The translations under genes and the position numbers were made by a program. Below, piece after piece: positions 23,293 to 31,552 of a stretch of DNA of 47,085 nt (position 1 is the stretch's first letter; each line of letters starts with the position of its first letter). Where the stretch lies: positions 1-47,085 of the forward strand of contig JAMWCD010000008.1 in assembly GCA_023818965.1 (NCBI GenBank), given 5' to 3'. The stretch is from Candidatus Omnitrophota bacterium (GTDB taxonomy: Bacteria > Ratteibacteria > UBA8468 > B48-G9 > DTJG01). Below the pieces are notes generated by a model. It saw only the letters and a list, made by a program, of their open reading frames with translations. It had not been told where the DNA came from and did no database searches.

Positions 23293-24567
23293 ATGGATAA
23301 ATTTGTTATTGAGGGTGGTAAAATTCTTAATGGAAGTATTACTGCTTCCGGGGCAAAAAATTCAGTGCTTCCGATTCTTGCTGCTTCAATTATGACAGAC
23401 AGTAAGAGTGTTATTCATGGGGTACCGAAACTGCAGGATGTTTACACAATGGTAAAAATTCTTGAGTATCTTGGCGCAAAGGTTGTATTCAAAAATAATA
23501 CAATAGAGATTGATCCATCCACAATAGCCAGGTATGACGCTCCGTATGAGTTTGTAAAAACAATGAGGGCTTCAATTTCACTTCTTGGTCCCATGGTTGC
23601 AAGGGCAGGGAAAGCCCGTTTTTCCCTTCCTGGCGGTTGTGTTATTGGTCCAAGACCCATTGATCTTCATATTAAGGGATTACAAAAACTTGGTGTGGAT
23701 ATAAAGATTGAGGATGGTTTCATTGTTGCTGATGCAAAAAATGGGCTGAAGGGAAATTACATTTTTCTTGCAGGCGCATTTGGTTCAAGTGTTCTTGCCA
23801 CAGCAAATGTTATGTGTGTTGCTGCTTTATCTAAGGGAGAAACAGTGATTGAATTTGCTGCCTGTGAACCCGAAATTACGGACCTTGCGAATTTTCTTGT
23901 AAAAATGGGTGCAAAAATCACTGGTATTGGTTCTCCTTGCATCATCATCAATGGGGTAAAAAAATTAAAGGGGGTTGAACACAAAATTATCCCTGACAGG
24001 ATTGAAACAGGAACCTTTCTTCTCGCAGGTGCTATCACTGGTGGAAAGGTCACTGTGGAAAAATGTCAGCCAATGCATCTGGGTGCATTCATAGAAAGAT
24101 TGACTGAAACAGGTGTACAGGTGAAAAGCGGGAAAAATTACATTACTGTTTCAGGAATCCCAAGATGGAAGCCAGTTGATGTTGTCACATTTGCCTATCC
24201 TGGATTTCCTACGGATCTACAGGCACAGATGATGGCTTTTCTTTCTCTTGCTGATGGCGTGAGTGTGATTACTGAAAAGGTTTTTCCTGAAAGATTTATT
24301 CATGCAGGTGAACTCAATCGGCTCGGAGCAAATATTCAACTTGATGGATCAAAGGCGATTGTCAAAGGAGTGGAAAAACTTCTTGGTGCAAAGGTTATGG
24401 CTTCAGACCTTAGAGCCAGTGCAGCACTTGTTCTTGCAGGGCTTGTTGCTGAAGGCAGAACTGAAGTCTCAAGGATTTATCATCTTTTCAGAGGATATGA
24501 AAAGTTTGAAGAAAAATTAAGGGCACTTGGTGCCAGTATAAAAAGAGAAAAGGATACACTGCAATGA
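23293..24567 (+). CDS. murA: UDP-N-acetylglucosamine 1-carboxyvinyltransferase
   Basis: A 424-residue EPSP-synthase-fold enzyme that transfers enolpyruvate from PEP to UDP-GlcNAc, the first committed step of peptidoglycan synthesis. The reactive cysteine is C116 in PGGCVIGPRPIDLH, so fosfomycin-type inhibition would be expected. GSITASGAKNSVLPILAAS near the N-terminus contains the conserved Lys-Asn pair. Length is normal. It has its own extended -10 promoter and overlaps dapB by four bases, so cell-wall and diaminopimelate synthesis are co-expressed. Confidence 0.97.
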   Translation: MDKFVIEGGKILNGSITASGAKNSVLPILAASIMTDSKSVIHGVPKLQDVYTMVKILEYLGAKVVFKNNTIEIDPSTIARYDAPYEFVKTMRASISLLGPMVARAGKARFSLPGGCVIGPRPIDLHIKGLQKLGVDIKIEDGFIVADAKNGLKGNYIFLAGAFGSSVLATANVMCVAALSKGETVIEFAACEPEITDLANFLVKMGAKITGIGSPCIIINGVKKLKGVEHKIIPDRIETGTFLLAGAITGGKVTVEKCQPMHLGAFIERLTETGVQVKSGKNYITVSGIPRWKPVDVVTFAYPGFPTDLQAQMMAFLSLADGVSVITEKVFPERFIHAGELNRLGANIQLDGSKAIVKGVEKLLGAKVMASDLRASAALVLAGLVAEGRTEVSRIYHLFRGYEKFEEKLRALGASIKREKDTLQ

Positions 24568-25364
24568 AAAATAAGATTAAAATTGCTGTTGCAGGTGCGT
24601 GTGGAAGGATGGGTTCCACAATTATCAATCTTGTTAAAAGTCAACCTGATGTTGAACTGGTTTGGGCTTTTGAAGTAAAAAACCATCCATCCATTGGAAA
24701 AGAAATTGTTTCAGGAATCAGGATTGCTGATGGTTTTGAGAAATGTGAAAATGCAGATGTCCTGATTGATTTTACAGTTCCTCAATCTACAATAGACAAT
24801 CTTTTTATTGCAAAACAAAAAAAGGTTAAAACAGTTATCGGGACAACAGGATTTTCACAGAATGATATTGAAAAAATAAAGGCAATTGCAAATGATATTG
24901 CCATTGTGATGTCGCCGAATATGAGTATCGGTGTCAATATCATGATGGAGATTGTAGAACTGGCAACAAAATTACTCGGAAAAGATTTTGAGGTTGAAAT
25001 AATAGAAACCCATCATCATAACAAAAAGGATGCACCAAGTGGGACTGCATTAAAAATCAGTGAAATCATCAACAGAGCACGTGGAATGGATGAAAAAGCC
25101 GGTCTTGTGTTTGGAAGACATGGCATAACAGGACCAAGAACACCTGAAGAAATTGGTATTCATGCAATCAGAATTTCAGAAGTTGTTGGAGAGCATACTG
25201 TAATGTTTGGTGGCAGGGGTGAGATTCTTGAAATCAGTCACAGATGTTTCAGCAGGGAATCCTTTGCACAGGGTGCAATCATTGCAGCAAAATTTATTTC
25301 TGACAAAGACAAAGGTCTTTACCAGATGAAGGATGTTATTGCCTGGCTCAGGGCATCATCCTGA
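24564..25364 (+). CDS. dapB: 4-hydroxy-tetrahydrodipicolinate reductase
   Basis: A 266-residue enzyme that reduces hydroxytetrahydrodipicolinate with NAD(P)H in lysine and diaminopimelate synthesis. Visible are the nucleotide motif VAGACGRMGSTI (N-terminal), TTGFSQNDI and the catalytic/substrate signature ETHHHNKKDAPSGTAL. Length is typical. It is translationally coupled to murA (ATGA at 24564-24567) and is followed 39 bases later by dapL, whose enzyme uses the next intermediate. Confidence 0.97.
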   Translation: MKNKIKIAVAGACGRMGSTIINLVKSQPDVELVWAFEVKNHPSIGKEIVSGIRIADGFEKCENADVLIDFTVPQSTIDNLFIAKQKKVKTVIGTTGFSQNDIEKIKAIANDIAIVMSPNMSIGVNIMMEIVELATKLLGKDFEVEIIETHHHNKKDAPSGTALKISEIINRARGMDEKAGLVFGRHGITGPRTPEEIGIHAIRISEVVGEHTVMFGGRGEILEISHRCFSRESFAQGAIIAAKFISDKDKGLYQMKDVIAWLRASS

Positions 25365-25403
25365 TAAACTTCTTTTGAAAAATTTTTCAATACAGGAGGA
25401 TTT

Positions 25404-26561
25404 ATGTTTGACGTCAGTGAAAGAATGAAAAAACTTCCGCCGTATCTTTTTGCTGAAATTGATAAAAAAAGGAAAAAGCTCATTGCTGAAGGAAAGGAAG
25501 TAATCAGTTTCGGTGTTGGAGACCCTGACCTTCCTACACCTGAGAGAATTGTTAATGCAGTGAGGAAAGCAGTTGGAGACCCATCTGTTCACAGGTATCC
25601 GTTTGGTAAAGGCAGGGCTGATTTTCGTAAGGCAATTGCTGATTATTACAAAAAGTATTCTTCTGTTTCACTTGACCCAGAAACAGAAATTTGTGTTTTG
25701 ATTGGTTCAAAAGAAGGGATTGCACATTTTCCACTGGCTTTCATCAATCCAGGAGATGTTACCCTTGTGCCTGAACCCGGTTATCCTGTTTACCAGATTG
25801 GAACAATCCTTGCAGGAGGGACTCCGTATTTTATGCCATTGAAAGAAGAAAATGATTTTCTTCCTGACTTTGGAAAAATTCCTGATGATGTACTTGCAAA
25901 GGCAAAAATTCTTTATCTGAACTATCCAAACAATCCAACAGGTGCCTGTGCAGATGACGAATTTCTCAAGGATGCTGTAAGATTTTGCAAAAAACATAAC
26001 CTTATTTTGCTGTATGATGCCGCATATCATGAAATGTATTTTGAAGGAAAAAGACCTGTAAGTTTCCTGTCTATTCCAGGTGCAAAGGACATTGGAATAG
26101 AAATTCATTCACTTTCAAAAACCTACAATATGACAGGATGGAGAATTGGCTGGGCATGTGGCAATGAAAAACTTGTTTCTGCTCTTGCAACATTGAAAGA
26201 AAATATTGATTCTGGTACATTTGAGGCAATTCAGATTGCTGGTGTTGAGTGCCTTACAGGAAATCAGGAAGATGTCGTGGAAATGAGGAAAATATATCAG
26301 GAAAGACGTGATGTTCTCATTGAGGGCTTGAAAAAATTAAAATTCAGGGTTAAAATACCAGTGGCTACCTTTTATCTGTGGTTGAATGTTGGCGGCGATT
26401 CTCTTGCCTTTGCAGATAAATTACTTTCAGAAGCACATATTATTGTGACTCCTGGTATTGGTTTTGGACCAAGTGGAGAAGGTTATGTGAGATTTGCTCT
26501 TACCATTGACAAAAATATGATAAAAAAGGCAATAGAAAGAATGGAAAATGTATTGAAGTAA
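25404..26561 (+). CDS. dapL: LL-diaminopimelate aminotransferase-like
   Basis: A 385-residue class I/II PLP aminotransferase. The PLP lysine is K239 in SLSKTYNMTGWRIGWACG. GVGDPDLPTP near residue 35 and NYPNNPTGA fit DapL, which makes LL-diaminopimelate directly from tetrahydrodipicolinate and bypasses the DapD-DapC-DapE steps. Placement next to dapB supports this over a generic aspartate aminotransferase. AGGAGG lies six bases before the ATG. The DapL route occurs in plants, chlamydiae and several anaerobic lineages. Confidence 0.9.
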   Translation: MFDVSERMKKLPPYLFAEIDKKRKKLIAEGKEVISFGVGDPDLPTPERIVNAVRKAVGDPSVHRYPFGKGRADFRKAIADYYKKYSSVSLDPETEICVLIGSKEGIAHFPLAFINPGDVTLVPEPGYPVYQIGTILAGGTPYFMPLKEENDFLPDFGKIPDDVLAKAKILYLNYPNNPTGACADDEFLKDAVRFCKKHNLILLYDAAYHEMYFEGKRPVSFLSIPGAKDIGIEIHSLSKTYNMTGWRIGWACGNEKLVSALATLKENIDSGTFEAIQIAGVECLTGNQEDVVEMRKIYQERRDVLIEGLKKLKFRVKIPVATFYLWLNVGGDSLAFADKLLSEAHIIVTPGIGFGPSGEGYVRFALTIDKNMIKKAIERMENVLK

Positions 26562-26573
26562 AAAGGAGTGATG

Positions 26574-27032
26574 ATGGAACAACCAGTGGTAGCAATAGTT
26601 GTAGGAAGTCAGAATGACCTTGATTTTATTGATGGAGCAAAGGAAATTTTAGAAAAATTTCAGGTACCTTACACTGTTGAAGTGATGTCTGCACACAGGA
26701 GTCTTGATAAGGTAATGAAATTTTCAGAATCTGCCGCAGAGAGCGGAATTAAGGTAATTATTGCCTGTGCAGGAATGGCTGCACACTTACCCGGTGTGAT
26801 TGCTGCGAAAACAACGCTTCCAGTGATTGGAGTACCTCTTCCCACCAGTGAAATCAAGGGTATTGATTCTCTTTATTCAATGGTTCAGATGCCTTCTGGA
26901 GTGCCTGTTGCGACAATGGCAATAGGAAAAGCAGGTATAAAAAATGCTGCAATTCTTGCAGTTGAAATTCTTTCATTAAACGATAGCAAGTTGCATGAAA
27001 AATTAAAGGAATTTAAAAATTCATTGAAATAA
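26574..27032 (+). CDS. purE: N5-carboxyaminoimidazole ribonucleotide mutase
   Basis: A 152-residue PurE of purine synthesis. Visible are GSQNDLDFI, the catalytic SAHR (39-42, His41) and AGMAAHLPGVIAAKTTLPVIGVP, closely resembling class I PurE, which uses N5-CAIR made by PurK. No purK gene is adjacent. The start is placed at the third of three possible in-frame codons (GTG 26568, ATG 26571, ATG 26574), because AAAGGAG at 26562-26568 is then five bases away. No other purine genes are in the window. Confidence 0.93.
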   Translation: MEQPVVAIVVGSQNDLDFIDGAKEILEKFQVPYTVEVMSAHRSLDKVMKFSESAAESGIKVIIACAGMAAHLPGVIAAKTTLPVIGVPLPTSEIKGIDSLYSMVQMPSGVPVATMAIGKAGIKNAAILAVEILSLNDSKLHEKLKEFKNSLK

Positions 27033-27042
27033 GGAGGGTAAA

Positions 27043-28116
27043 ATGGAAAATTTTGCGGTTTATAAGGATGGTTTTGGAGTTAGTGAAGAAATTTTTAAAA
27101 CATTAGCAAAGTATTCTCCTTCTGGCGTTTTTGATGTTTTTGCATCAGATCAGCATAGTTCATATCTTAAGTTGACTGATGCCTTTTTCAAGCACATTAA
27201 GGTTCAGAAAAAACCTGATGATAATGATGTGAAAGAGGTTTGTTTGAGATTTGCCAGGCATTTAAGCGGGCAATCAACAGCAGCACTTTTCAATCATCTT
27301 GCATATTTATCTCCTGGTTTCAGGGAAGCACTCGGAAAGGATGTTATGCTTATTGGTCGACTGGAGGATACCAATACTGAGTCAGTTGATGGCGGAATTG
27401 GTCAGATTGCAAGGTTTGCTGTGAAACCAGAAGAAGTCGCACATGCTGTTGATGGTTTCAAAATTCTTGTGAAACTTAATCCTGCCCATAAATCAAGCTG
27501 GGAAAAAAATATTGAATTTGCATCAAAGGCATTTGAAGCAGCGAAAAAATTCAATAAGCCCTTGTTTACAGAAACACTTCTCTTCCAGTTGCCAGGGGAA
27601 AGCAAACTTGATTTTGCAAAACGACTTCCAGATGGTGTTGTGGCAATGGCAAAAGATTTCAGTCCACTCGGACATTTCTACAAAACCCAGGTTCCTGTGC
27701 TGTGGATTGAGGAAGATGGGAAAATTATTCAGGTTGCAAGCCCTCAGGTTGTTCGGGATGCAACAGTTGAAATGGAGAAAATTTCTCCCCGTCCGATGCT
27801 TCTTCTGAGTGCGGCTGTTGATTTTGAACAGTACTGTGCACAGTATGGAATTGTTTGTGATTTAATAGCAGGACCAATGTGTGGAAGAGCATATTTCAAG
27901 GAGGCATTTACTGATCCTGCGACAAAGGACTGGGACACACTTGAGCAGTCATTTGTAAGAATTGCATTACCACGTATTAAACTTATCAGACGTTTAGCAC
28001 AAGCCATGTCAAAGCCATGGTGGTACAAATTTACTTCAATGACAGAAACAGCAAAATCATTAATAAAAACAGATACAAGGCATATTCTGTCAGTAAAGGC
28101 AGATTTTGGCTATTGA
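27043..28116 (+). CDS. Class I aldolase of the LacD/YihT family
   Basis: A 357-residue TIM-barrel aldolase. Family landmarks are FASDQHSSYLKL (near 33-44; LDQRGS in LacD), DGFKILVKLNP (about 137-146) and the probable Schiff-base lysine K214 in GHFYKTQVPVLW, followed by GPMCGRAYFKEAF. LacD cleaves tagatose 1,6-bisphosphate to triose phosphates and also accepts fructose 1,6-bisphosphate; YihT cleaves a sulfosugar phosphate. The next gene, only four bases away, is an ATP-type 6-phosphofructokinase, so I infer a role as a glycolytic or tagatose-pathway bisphosphate aldolase. AAGGAGG precedes the ATG. The exact substrate is not proven by sequence. Confidence 0.8.
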   Translation: MENFAVYKDGFGVSEEIFKTLAKYSPSGVFDVFASDQHSSYLKLTDAFFKHIKVQKKPDDNDVKEVCLRFARHLSGQSTAALFNHLAYLSPGFREALGKDVMLIGRLEDTNTESVDGGIGQIARFAVKPEEVAHAVDGFKILVKLNPAHKSSWEKNIEFASKAFEAAKKFNKPLFTETLLFQLPGESKLDFAKRLPDGVVAMAKDFSPLGHFYKTQVPVLWIEEDGKIIQVASPQVVRDATVEMEKISPRPMLLLSAAVDFEQYCAQYGIVCDLIAGPMCGRAYFKEAFTDPATKDWDTLEQSFVRIALPRIKLIRRLAQAMSKPWWYKFTSMTETAKSLIKTDTRHILSVKADFGY

Positions 28117-28120
28117 GAAA

Positions 28121-29086
28121 ATGAAAAAAATTGGTCTTCTTACCAGTGGTGGTGATGCACCTGGAATGAATTGTGCCATCAGATCAGTTGTAAGAACTGC
28201 ACTGGGATATGGTTTTGAGGTTATTGGAATCAAGCGGGGTTTTAAGGGATTATATGAAAATGATGTGATGGAGATGAACGCAAGAAGTGTCAGTGGAATT
28301 ATTAATCTTGGTGGCACAATTTTAAGAACCATAAGATTTCCTGAGTTTAAGGAAAAAGATATTCAGCAGCAGTGCTATGAAAATCTGAAAAAAAATTCTA
28401 TTGATGCACTTGTGGTCATAGGTGGCGATGGTTCAAGCAGGGGTGCATTTTCATTTCATTCAAATTTTCAGGTCCCTGTTTGTGTGATACCAGCATCCAT
28501 TGATAATGATGTTTATGGCACTGACTTTACAATTGGATTTGATACGGCTGTCAATACTGCTGTTGAGGCAATTGATAGAATCAGGGATACTGCAACAAGT
28601 CATGAGAGAATATTTGTTGTTGAGGTGATGGGAAGACATCACGGTTTTTTAGCCATTGAGGTTGCAATTGCCGCAGGCGCTGAAATTGTGGTAATCCCTG
28701 AAAGACCATTGACCATTGAGAAAATAGTTGAAATACTTGAAATTGACAAAATCAGAGGAAAAATCAGTTCATTGATTGTTCTTGCAGAGGGTGCTGGAAG
28801 GGCTCATGAACTTGCCAGACGCATTAATGAGGAAATTGGTGGTGCAGAGGCACGTTATTCTGTTCTTGGTTATATTCAAAGGGGTGGAGTGCCAACATAT
28901 CAAACAAGAGTACTTGCAACGATGTTTGGAAATGAGGCAGTGAAGGGGCTTCGTGATGGGCTGACGTGTTTTATGGTTGGGATTTCTGGAACAGAATTAT
29001 GCAGGGTACATCTAAAAGATGTAGTCAGTGGAACTAAAACAATTTCTGAAGAGAAATTGAAAATAATTGAGGCAATGGGGATATAG
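28121..29086 (+). CDS. pfkA: ATP-dependent 6-phosphofructokinase
   Basis: A 321-residue phosphofructokinase. Visible are LTSGGDAPGMN (N-terminal), IGGDGSSRGA with G104 at the position that separates ATP-using (Gly) from pyrophosphate-using (Asp) enzymes, PASIDND, TIGFDTAVNT and VMGRHHGFLA. It phosphorylates fructose 6-phosphate (or tagatose 6-phosphate) and would feed the adjacent LacD-type aldolase. The start at 28121 gives the standard N-terminus; a TTG at 28106 would overlap the aldolase gene. It is the last gene before a repeat-rich gap. Confidence 0.94.
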   Translation: MKKIGLLTSGGDAPGMNCAIRSVVRTALGYGFEVIGIKRGFKGLYENDVMEMNARSVSGIINLGGTILRTIRFPEFKEKDIQQQCYENLKKNSIDALVVIGGDGSSRGAFSFHSNFQVPVCVIPASIDNDVYGTDFTIGFDTAVNTAVEAIDRIRDTATSHERIFVVEVMGRHHGFLAIEVAIAAGAEIVVIPERPLTIEKIVEILEIDKIRGKISSLIVLAEGAGRAHELARRINEEIGGAEARYSVLGYIQRGGVPTYQTRVLATMFGNEAVKGLRDGLTCFMVGISGTELCRVHLKDVVSGTKTISEEKLKIIEAMGI

Positions 29087-29139
29087 GGTGGAAAGAAAAT
29101 GGAATGTCTTTATTCACTAATTTTGTGTTACGGCACAGA

Positions 29140-29234
29140 CAATTTTCCTTCTTCTCTCCCTCCTTTTCAAAATCCCCTTTATCCCCCTTTACGAAAGGGG
29201 GAAGAGTAGGGGGATTTGGAAAAAGTTGGAAAAT
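29140..29234. repeat. Nested hairpin repeat (family A, copy 2)
   Basis: Outer arms AATTTTCC (29140-29147) and GGAAAATT (29227-29234); middle arms AAATCCCC (29170-29177) and GGGGATTT (29210-29217); inner arms TCCCCCTTT (29182-29190) and AAAGGGGGA (29194-29202) around an ACG loop. The core matches the element at 1870-1915 almost exactly. It lies after pfkA and may also stop transcription. Confidence 0.85.
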
Positions 29235-29262
29235 TGAGGGAGAATTTTAAAAAAGGATGTTC

Positions 29263-29308
29263 ACCTCCTTTCTTTCCCCTCCTGAAAGGAGGGGACGCAA
29301 GGGGAGGT
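29263..29308. repeat. Nested hairpin repeat (family B)
   Basis: Outer arms ACCTCC (29263-29268) and GGAGGT (29303-29308); inner arms CCCCTCCT (29276-29283) and AGGAGGGG (29287-29294) around a GAA loop. It has the same two-tier design as family A with a different sequence. It sits 29 bases after copy 2 of family A. Confidence 0.8.
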
Positions 29309-29416
29309 AGAGAAACTGGGTAAAAAAATTAGCCAGAGTTTTTGTCATACGTGAATATTGGTAGTGTCAAATAAGTGATGAAAGATTTAACAGGGAAGAA
29401 TAAGAAAAATAAGAAG

Positions 29417-29836
29417 TTTCCTCCCCATTGAGGGGGGAGGGAAAGGGTGGGGGTGAAAAAATATAAAGCAGGACTAAAGCATAAAGCGCGAAGATTAAGG
29501 AAGGAACTAACAGAGACGGAGAAATACTTATGGAAGTATTTAAGGGACAAACAAATAGGAGGATTTAAATTTCGGCGTCAACAGCCAGTAGGCAGATACA
29601 TAGTTGACTTTATAAATTTTGAGAAGAAACTAGTTATAGAAGTAGACGGAGGGCAGCATTCAATTTATAAAAAGAGGGACATCATAAGGGATAAATATCT
29701 TAAAAAAGAGGGATACAGGGTCTTAAGGTTCTGGGACAATGAAGTTTTAAATAATATAGAGGGTGTTTTAGAGGTGATAATGCAAAATCTTTCACCCTCA
29801 CCCCAACCCTCTCCCCTCAAGGGAGAGGGTGAAAGG
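29417..29836 (+). mobile_element. Putative DUF559 nuclease cassette bounded by inverted hairpin repeats
   Basis: The left end (29417-29458) and right end (29790-29836) are imperfect inverted copies: on the same strand the left has TTGAGGGGGGAGGG...GGGTGGGGGTGAAA, and the complement of the right has TTGAGGGGAGAGGG...TTGGGGTGAGGGTGAAA. Each end is itself a hairpin (CCTCCCC/GGGGAGG at 29420-29440; CCCTCTCCC/GGGAGAGGG at 29807-29829). The nuclease gene begins inside the left end and ends just past the right end. Mobility is inferred from this layout; no transposase is present. Confidence 0.5.
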
Positions 29837-29845
29837 AATAATTAG
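29447..29845 (+). CDS. DUF559 endonuclease-domain protein
   Basis: A 132-residue protein of the DUF559 family, related to Vsr-like and other PD-(D/E)XK nucleases. Candidate active-site residues are D54 (RYIVDFINF) and E65/D67 (LVIEVDGGQH), with FRRQQPVGRY and the later RVLRFWDNEVL typical of the family. The GTG at 29447 lies in the left hairpin repeat (a GTG at 29453 is also possible), with purine-rich AAAGG upstream. The last 17 residues (SPSPQPSPLKGEGERNN) are encoded by the right repeat, and the stop codon lies in the AATTAGCCA direct repeat. Biological function is unknown; DNA cleavage is inferred. Confidence 0.85.
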   Translation: MGVKKYKAGLKHKARRLRKELTETEKYLWKYLRDKQIGGFKFRRQQPVGRYIVDFINFEKKLVIEVDGGQHSIYKKRDIIRDKYLKKEGYRVLRFWDNEVLNNIEGVLEVIMQNLSPSPQPSPLKGEGERNN

Positions 29846-29884
29846 CCAAAATTGGCAGAACCTGAATATTGAAAAGGAGATAAT

Positions 29885-31552
29885 ATGAAAAGTGATGAAG
29901 TTAAAAAAGGTGTTGTACGTGCTCCGCACAGAAGTTTACTGAAGGCAACTGGTTTGACAGATGAGGAAATTAGTAGACCTCTTATTGGGGTTTGTAATGC
30001 AGGTAATGAAATTATTCCGGGTCACATCCATCTTGATACAATTTGTCGTGCAGTAAAGGATGGAATAAGAATGGCAGGTGGTACACCAGTAGAATTCAGA
30101 ACCATTGGAGTTTGCGATGGTATTGCAATGGGACATGTAGGTATGAAATATTCCCTTGTTTCACGTGAGGTAATCGCTGACACTGTTGAGATTATGGCGA
30201 TGGCGCATGGATTTGATGGACTGGTATTGATTACTGATTGCGATAAAATCATTCCCGGGATGATGATGGCAGCATTGAGGTTAAATCTTCCTTCCATACT
30301 TGTCAGTGGTGGACCAATGCTTGCCGGCGTATGTCCTGATATGGGAGTGGTCGACCTCATTTCTGTTTTTGAGGCAGTAGGTAAAATTTCATCAGGACAG
30401 ATGACCGAGCAACAACTGAAAATCCTTGAAGAATATGCCTGTCCAACATGTGGTTCCTGTTCAGGAATGTTTACAGCAAATTCAATGAACTGTCTGTCTG
30501 AAGTACTTGGTATGGCTCTGCCATACAATGGAACAATACCTGCTGTGCATTCTGCAAGGATACGATTGGCAAAAAAAGCAGGGATGAGGATTGTTGAACT
30601 TGTTCAACAGGGAATAAAAATCAGGGATATTGTGAACATCAGATCATTTGAAAATGCCATTGCTGTAGATATGGCAATAGGTGCTTCAACAAATACTGTT
30701 CTTCATCTGCCAGCAATTGCGAATGAAGCAGGAATACAATTGACTGTTGACCTTTTTGACAGAATCAGTAAAAATGTGCCAAATTTATGCAAAATTTCGC
30801 CTGCAGGTTCTCATCATATGGAGGACCTTGACAGGGCTGGTGGGATTCCTGCAGTAATAAAAGAATTATGCCAGGCAGATCTTCTTCACCAGGAAGAGAA
30901 AAATGTTTCTGGTCAGACAATCAGAGAAATTGCTGAAAATGCAAGAAATTTTGATTCTTCTGTTATTAGAAAGGTTTCAGACCCGTATTCAAAGGAAGGA
31001 GGCATTGCAATATTGAAAGGAAACCTTGCTCCTGATGGGTCTGTGGTGAAGCAATCAGCAGTTGTAAGTAAGATGATGGTTCACAAGGGTCCAGCGAAAG
31101 TTTTTGATAGTGAAGAGGAGTGTCTTTCTGCAGTCCTTGAAGGGAAAATTGAAAAAGGGGATGTTGTTGTCATTCGCTATGAAGGACCACGCGGAGGTCC
31201 TGGAATGAGGGAAATGCTGGCAGTGACATCAGCAATTTCAGGACGTGGACTTGGAGAATATGTTGCACTTTTGACTGATGGTCGATTTTCAGGTGGTACT
31301 CGTGGAGCATGCATCGGCCATATCAGTCCTGAAGCATCTGCTGGTGGACCAATTGCATCCGTTCAGAATGGAGACATCATAGAGATTGATATTCCACAAA
31401 GAAAATTAAATGTTCATTTATCAGATAGCGAAATTGCCCAGCGGCTGAAAAAGGTTAAACATCCTGAAAAAGAATTGTCAGGGGTTCTGGCGAGATACAG
31501 ATTACTTGTTCAGAGCGCATCAACAGGCGCTATTTTGAAGGAAAAACTATGA
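29885..31552 (+). CDS. ilvD: Dihydroxy-acid dehydratase
   Basis: A 555-residue Fe-S dehydratase making 2-keto acids for valine, isoleucine, leucine and pantothenate. Cluster cysteines are visible in [20 protein letters not shown] and [18 protein letters not shown]. The GRFSGGTRG and GHISPEA motifs near the C-terminus are family-specific. AAGGAG lies five bases before the ATG. It heads a five-gene overlapping operon. The upstream region holds the DUF559 cassette rather than an obvious leader attenuator, and no clear promoter was found there. Confidence 0.97.
   Translation: MKSDEVKKGVVRAPHRSLLKATGLTDEEISRPLIGVCNAGNEIIPGHIHLDTICRAVKDGIRMAGGTPVEFRTIGVCDGIAMGHVGMKYSLVSREVIADTVEIMAMAHGFDGLVLITDCDKIIPGMMMAALRLNLPSILVSGGPMLAGVCPDMGVVDLISVFEAVGKISSGQMTEQQLKILEEYACPTCGSCSGMFTANSMNCLSEVLGMALPYNGTIPAVHSARIRLAKKAGMRIVELVQQGIKIRDIVNIRSFENAIAVDMAIGASTNTVLHLPAIANEAGIQLTVDLFDRISKNVPNLCKISPAGSHHMEDLDRAGGIPAVIKELCQADLLHQEEKNVSGQTIREIAENARNFDSSVIRKVSDPYSKEGGIAILKGNLAPDGSVVKQSAVVSKMMVHKGPAKVFDSEEECLSAVLEGKIEKGDVVVIRYEGPRGGPGMREMLAVTSAISGRGLGEYVALLTDGRFSGGTRGACIGHISPEASAGGPIASVQNGDIIEIDIPQRKLNVHLSDSEIAQRLKKVKHPEKELSGVLARYRLLVQSASTGAILKEKL

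Larger units (their letters stand above)
29327..29871 (+). repeat. Diverged direct repeat flanking the DUF559 cassette
   Basis: Two copies of AATTAGCCA...TGAATATTG lie on either side of the cassette: left at 29327-29335 and 29352-29360, right at 29840-29848 and 29863-29871. The spacer is 16 bases on the left and 14 on the right, with partial similarity. The right copy runs into the ilvD leader. This may be a duplicated target or a recombination product. Confidence 0.6.

Noticed and set aside
28121-29086. Pyrophosphate-dependent phosphofructokinase
   Set aside because: Residue 104 is glycine (GGDGS), the ATP-type signature, not aspartate.
29140-29310. Clustered hairpins considered as a CRISPR array
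   Set aside because: The repeats are palindromic, differ from each other and have no regular spacing or spacers; no cas genes are present.
29329-29550. Leftward reading frame across the DUF559 gene start
   Set aside because: It is a shadow of the DUF559 gene and the hairpin repeat, without family features.
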